In this document: piece by piece, positions 60,855-64,000 of the stretch
Position numbering within the stretch: position 1 is the stretch's first letter
Layout: each line of letters opens with the position of its first letter
From: Porphyrobacter sp.
GTDB lineage: Bacteria > Pseudomonadota > Alphaproteobacteria > Sphingomonadales > Sphingomonadaceae
Reading direction: 5' to 3'
NCBI GenBank assembly: GCA_027533455.1
Contig: JAPZUC010000009.1
Span: forward strand, 62,001 to 126,000
Length of the DNA: 64,000 bases
The notes under the pieces: generated by a model
Databases searched by the model: none
What the model saw: only the letters and a program-made list of their open reading frames with translations
What the model was told of the DNA's origin: nothing
Program-made: the position numbers and the translations under genes

Positions 60855-62346
60855 CACATCGCGCCAATCGAACGACCTGGACCCGCACGGCCGTCAGCGC
60901 AGCATCCCACGAAATGGGGTGAAGACCAAGGCTCTTGCGGCGCTGCTCGCCATCACTCTGCCCCTCACGACCGCATCGGCCGATGTCGGAAGCTCGATGG
61001 ACGCGTTCCTCGACGATGTCGGCGGGGCGTCCAACGTCACGGGTCCGACCGCATTCGAGGGCCAGTCGGCCGGCTACTACAGCCTCGGCAATGTCTGGAC
61101 GCGCTTTCCGCAGAAGACGACCAACATTGCCAATCTGCAGCTGCCGCGCGCACGCGCCGGCTGCGGCGGTATCGATATCTTCGCCGGGTCCTTCAGCTTC
61201 ATCAATGCCAGCGAGATCGTGGCGATGATGAAGGCGGTGGCCAATAACGCGGTCGGGTTCGCCTTCAGCCTCGCGATCGACACTGTCTGCCCCGAGTGCT
61301 CGAAAATCATGCAGGAGTTTGCCCAAAAGGCGCAGCTCATGAACAACCTCAACATCAACTCCTGTGAGATGGCGCAGGGGCTGGTGGGCGGTATCTGGCC
61401 TAAGGGCGACCTCGCGGACAAGGCGATCTGCGAAGCGATCGGGAACTCGGAAGGCATCTTCACCGACTACGCGGCTGCCAAGCATGGCTGCGGCACCAGG
61501 GGTCAGCGGGCAAGCACCACGGCGCAAGGGTCGGGCAAGTATGACGACGTCAATCCGGGCGTCGCCAGAAACTACACCTGGACGATCCTCAAGAAGTCGG
61601 CGTTCTTCTCGCCGGGCGGCAACTTCGACCGCGAACTCGCTGAATATGCGATGACGCTGCTCGGCACGATCATCTACATCCCGCCCACCGACGATCAGCC
61701 GGGCAAGTTCGTGCCGATCGCGGGCGATGCCTCCTCGACGCTCGTAACCTCCCTGCTCGACGGCACGAGCGGCAGCAATGTGCTCATCTACGACTGCGAC
61801 GAGCCCGACAAATGCCTCGATCCCGGCTTCAAGCCATTGAGCCTCTCGGCATCCAAGGCGCTGCGCCCGCGCGTTGCTGCACTGATCGCCGGGATGGTGG
61901 ACGCGATCCGCGAAGACACGCCGATCACCGAGGCGCAGAAGGAGCTGCTGCAGGTCGCATCGATCCCGCTCTACAAGATTCTGACGGTGCAAGCAGCCTA
62001 TGGCCGCGGCATGCCGACCGACGACCGCGAGACACTTGCCGAGGTCGCCAGCGTTGATCTGCTGTTCGCGGTGCTCGACCGGATCGTCAGCGAATCCGGC
62101 CGCTCGATGTCGAGCTTCATCGGCGCGGACGAAGCCAAGATCGCGATGTGGCAGGGACAGGTCAATGTGGTGCGCCAGGCGCTGGCAGACCGGCAGGCCA
62201 ACACGCATCTCAAGGTCGGGGCGATCATGCAGATTATCGAGAAGACCGCCTTCATCGAGAATGTGCTCGCCGCCTCGATGTCCCCCGGCATGTCGGCCTC
62301 GCTCGACTGGTCGCGCGGCGTGCAGTCGCGCGCGCTCACCCAGTAA
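60844..62346 (+). CDS. traH: TraH, pilus assembly protein
   Basis: GTG 60844 with AAGGA 10 nt upstream gives 500 residues; a GTG at 60919 would start directly before the signal sequence (ALAALLAITLPLTTASADVG). The TraH domain shows NLQLPRARAGCGGIDIFAGS, the cysteine pair in CPECSKIMQEFAQKAQLMN, INSCEMAQGLVGG, and a C-terminal coiled-coil region. TraH lies in the periplasm or outer membrane and works with TraF and TraG. Confidence 0.93.
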   Translation: MTTDTSRQSNDLDPHGRQRSIPRNGVKTKALAALLAITLPLTTASADVGSSMDAFLDDVGGASNVTGPTAFEGQSAGYYSLGNVWTRFPQKTTNIANLQLPRARAGCGGIDIFAGSFSFINASEIVAMMKAVANNAVGFAFSLAIDTVCPECSKIMQEFAQKAQLMNNLNINSCEMAQGLVGGIWPKGDLADKAICEAIGNSEGIFTDYAAAKHGCGTRGQRASTTAQGSGKYDDVNPGVARNYTWTILKKSAFFSPGGNFDRELAEYAMTLLGTIIYIPPTDDQPGKFVPIAGDASSTLVTSLLDGTSGSNVLIYDCDEPDKCLDPGFKPLSLSASKALRPRVAALIAGMVDAIREDTPITEAQKELLQVASIPLYKILTVQAAYGRGMPTDDRETLAEVASVDLLFAVLDRIVSESGRSMSSFIGADEAKIAMWQGQVNVVRQALADRQANTHLKVGAIMQIIEKTAFIENVLAASMSPGMSASLDWSRGVQSRALTQ

Positions 62347-62395
62347 ACCCCACCCCACCCCAGCCGCAAGGCCGCCTCGCGAGGAGCGCAGCACC

Positions 62396-64000
62396 ATGGT
62401 CGAGATTTTCACGGTTGGCGGCGGCGATTACCTCGTCAACGTCTTCCAGGCGGTGGCGGCCTGGACCGGCAACGGCGGCTACAAGAGCCTGCTGCAGGTT
62501 GTGATGGTGATGGGCCTTGCCCTGTCGGCAATCACGCTGGCGTTCAATCAGGATTGGCGCGCCTGGATCAACTGGTTCCTTGGCGCCACGCTGATCTATT
62601 CGTGCCTGATGGTGCCGCGCCTCGATGTTCGGGTCACCGACCGGATCAACCCAAGTCTTGCACCAGCCACGGTCAACAATGTGCCGCTCGGCCTTGCGCT
62701 CATGGCGAGCTTCACCAGCCAGATAGGCGACTATCTCACGGGCTCGGCAGAGGTGGTGTTCGCCCTGCCCGGTGATCTCAACTACTCGAAGAACGGGATG
62801 ATCTACGGCGCGCGGCTCTATGACGCGACGCGCTCGCTGCGCATCTCCGATCCGGAATTCGCGGCCAACCTCGATGAGCATTTCCGGCAATGCGTCTTCT
62901 ACGACGTGCTGCTCGGCCGCTACTCGATGAAGGAATTGGCGGAGAGCGGCGACATCTGGTCGACGGTCGCGCCGGGCAGCCAAGCGCGCGCGCAGCGCTT
63001 TCTCACCCGAGATGCTGGCTCGGGCGCTGTGACCGCGAACATCGTCACCTGCCGCGAGGCTTATGGTGCGCTCAATGCCCAGTGGGCGAGCCTTGTCGAC
63101 AGCATGGGGACCGTGTTCGGACGCCAGCTCTACCCCAACCAGACGGCGACCCTCGCCAGGGCCAAGCTGTTTGCCGATCTGCCGGTCGCGTACCAATACC
63201 TGACCGGTGTCTCGGCGAGCGCCACGGACATCTTCAAGCAGACGCTCACTATCAATGCCATGAGCCAGGCGATGCATTCGATGTCAGCAACCAGCGGAGC
63301 CGGGAACGTCGATGTCTATGCCCAGACCCGCGCCGACATTCAGACCGAGCGCACCTATGGCTCGATTGCCAGCAATGCGATGAAATGGGTGCCGCTGCTC
63401 AACATCGTGCTGACGGTCCTGTTCTACGCCCTGTTCCCGGTGCTGTTCCCGCTATTCCTGATGCCGAAGACCGGACCAATGGCATTGAAGGGCTACATCA
63501 CCGGCTTCTTCTACCTTGCCGCGTGGGGTCCGCTGTTCGTGATCCTCCACATGATGCTGATGGTCAAAGGATCGGCCGACATGACGGCGGCGACGGGCGC
63601 CAACGGCATCAGCCTCGCAAGCTTCACCGGCATGGCCGACGTCAACAGCGATATCGGCCTTCTGGCGGGATATCTCATTGCCTCGGTTCCCTTCCTCGCC
63701 GGCGGCGTTGCCAAGGGCGCGATGGCGATCTCGCACCATGCGACAAGCTACCTCAATCCGAGCCAGAACGCGGCAGAGGAGGCAGCCCGCGAGGCGAGCA
63801 CCGGCAATGTCTCGCTAGGCAACACCAGCTTCGAGAATTCGAGCGTGCTCACACGCCAGTTCGCGCAAGGGACCGTGGCGCCCAGCTTCACCTACGGTGC
63901 GCCGCAGACCCGCACGGTCAGCGAAACCGGCGCGGTGACCGCGAGCTTCGGGGAGGCAAGCTACGATCAGCTTCCGAACTCGAGTTATCCCTTCACACCG
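62396..64000 (+). CDS. traG: TraG N-terminal part (runs off window)
   Basis: ATG 62396 with GAGGAG upstream starts MVEIFTVGGGDYLVNVFQAV. 535 codons are visible and remain open at the right edge; F TraG is over 900 residues. Several membrane helices occur (VVMVMGLALSAITLAF near residue 37, LFYALFPVLFPLFL near 343, and GLLAGYLIASVPFLAGGVA). A periplasmic domain lies between them. TraG acts in pilus assembly through its N-terminal half and in mating-pair stabilisation and entry exclusion through its C-terminal half. Confidence 0.95.
   Translation, partial: MVEIFTVGGGDYLVNVFQAVAAWTGNGGYKSLLQVVMVMGLALSAITLAFNQDWRAWINWFLGATLIYSCLMVPRLDVRVTDRINPSLAPATVNNVPLGLALMASFTSQIGDYLTGSAEVVFALPGDLNYSKNGMIYGARLYDATRSLRISDPEFAANLDEHFRQCVFYDVLLGRYSMKELAESGDIWSTVAPGSQARAQRFLTRDAGSGAVTANIVTCREAYGALNAQWASLVDSMGTVFGRQLYPNQTATLARAKLFADLPVAYQYLTGVSASATDIFKQTLTINAMSQAMHSMSATSGAGNVDVYAQTRADIQTERTYGSIASNAMKWVPLLNIVLTVLFYALFPVLFPLFLMPKTGPMALKGYITGFFYLAAWGPLFVILHMMLMVKGSADMTAATGANGISLASFTGMADVNSDIGLLAGYLIASVPFLAGGVAKGAMAISHHATSYLNPSQNAAEEAAREASTGNVSLGNTSFENSSVLTRQFAQGTVAPSFTYGAPQTRTVSETGAVTASFGEASYDQLPNSSYPFTP

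Overview
The window reads as chromosomal DNA of an alphaproteobacterium of the order Sphingomonadales, probably the Erythrobacter/Novosphingobium side. The evidence is GC-rich core genes, a C4-pathway 5-aminolevulinate synthase (hemA), a carboxyspermidine-type polyamine pathway, a TonB-dependent receptor paired with intracellular glycosidases, and an alphaproteobacterial-type parS site. The assignment is by gene content only; no 16S gene or tRNA is present.

Core region, 1-19.9 kb. From left to right: the start of plsY (runs off the left edge), an unusual LuxR-type HTH/transmembrane/EF-hand protein, murI, hemA, a lipoprotein gene broken by one in-frame amber codon, a nitroreductase, and a four-gene MacAB/TolC-like efflux operon (permease, ATPase, adaptor and outer-membrane lipoprotein, all on the minus strand). 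Next come an ornithine decarboxylase with a structured leader, a divergent LemA/DUF3137 pair, and a three-gene polyamine operon (carboxyspermidine dehydrogenase, NHL lipoprotein, carboxyspermidine decarboxylase). A threonine-dehydratase-like enzyme, a parS site (17928-17943) and a CsdA/DeaD-like RNA helicase close the region.

Junction, 19.9-20.9 kb. About 1 kb without a convincing gene holds a palindrome-rich block bounded by two 15-bp direct repeats, then an AT-rich stretch. Base composition and gene content change here.

Catabolic island, 20.9-45.4 kb. This looks like one system for importing and dismantling rhamnose-containing, probably acylated, glycosides. A TonB-dependent receptor and a GPH-family transporter would bring substrate in. 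GH78 alpha-L-rhamnosidase, GH43, GH1 and GH5 enzymes and an esterase, all without signal peptides, would cleave it in the cytoplasm. A translationally coupled esterase/acyl-CoA synthetase/esterase operon would handle released acyl groups. A complete phosphorylative rhamnose pathway follows (RhaI, RhaB, RhaEW-type aldolase-dehydrogenase, LldD), ending at pyruvate and dihydroxyacetone phosphate. Two regulators have matching DNA signals: a TetR protein next to a perfect 17-bp-arm palindrome with AcrR-like half-sites, and a DeoR protein with two tandem 10-bp palindromes in the rhamnose divergent promoter.

Mobile region, 45.4-64 kb. An IS-like transposase remnant, an AlpA-type and an XRE-type regulator precede an F-type type IV secretion/conjugation operon in the order traA-L-E-K-B-dsbC-V-C-(unknown)-trbI-S26 peptidase-traW-U-trbC-traN-F-H-G. 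The genes are tightly packed, mostly with ATGA, GTGA or TGATG overlaps. traG runs off the right edge; no relaxase or coupling protein is in view. The element may be an integrative conjugative element or integrated plasmid.
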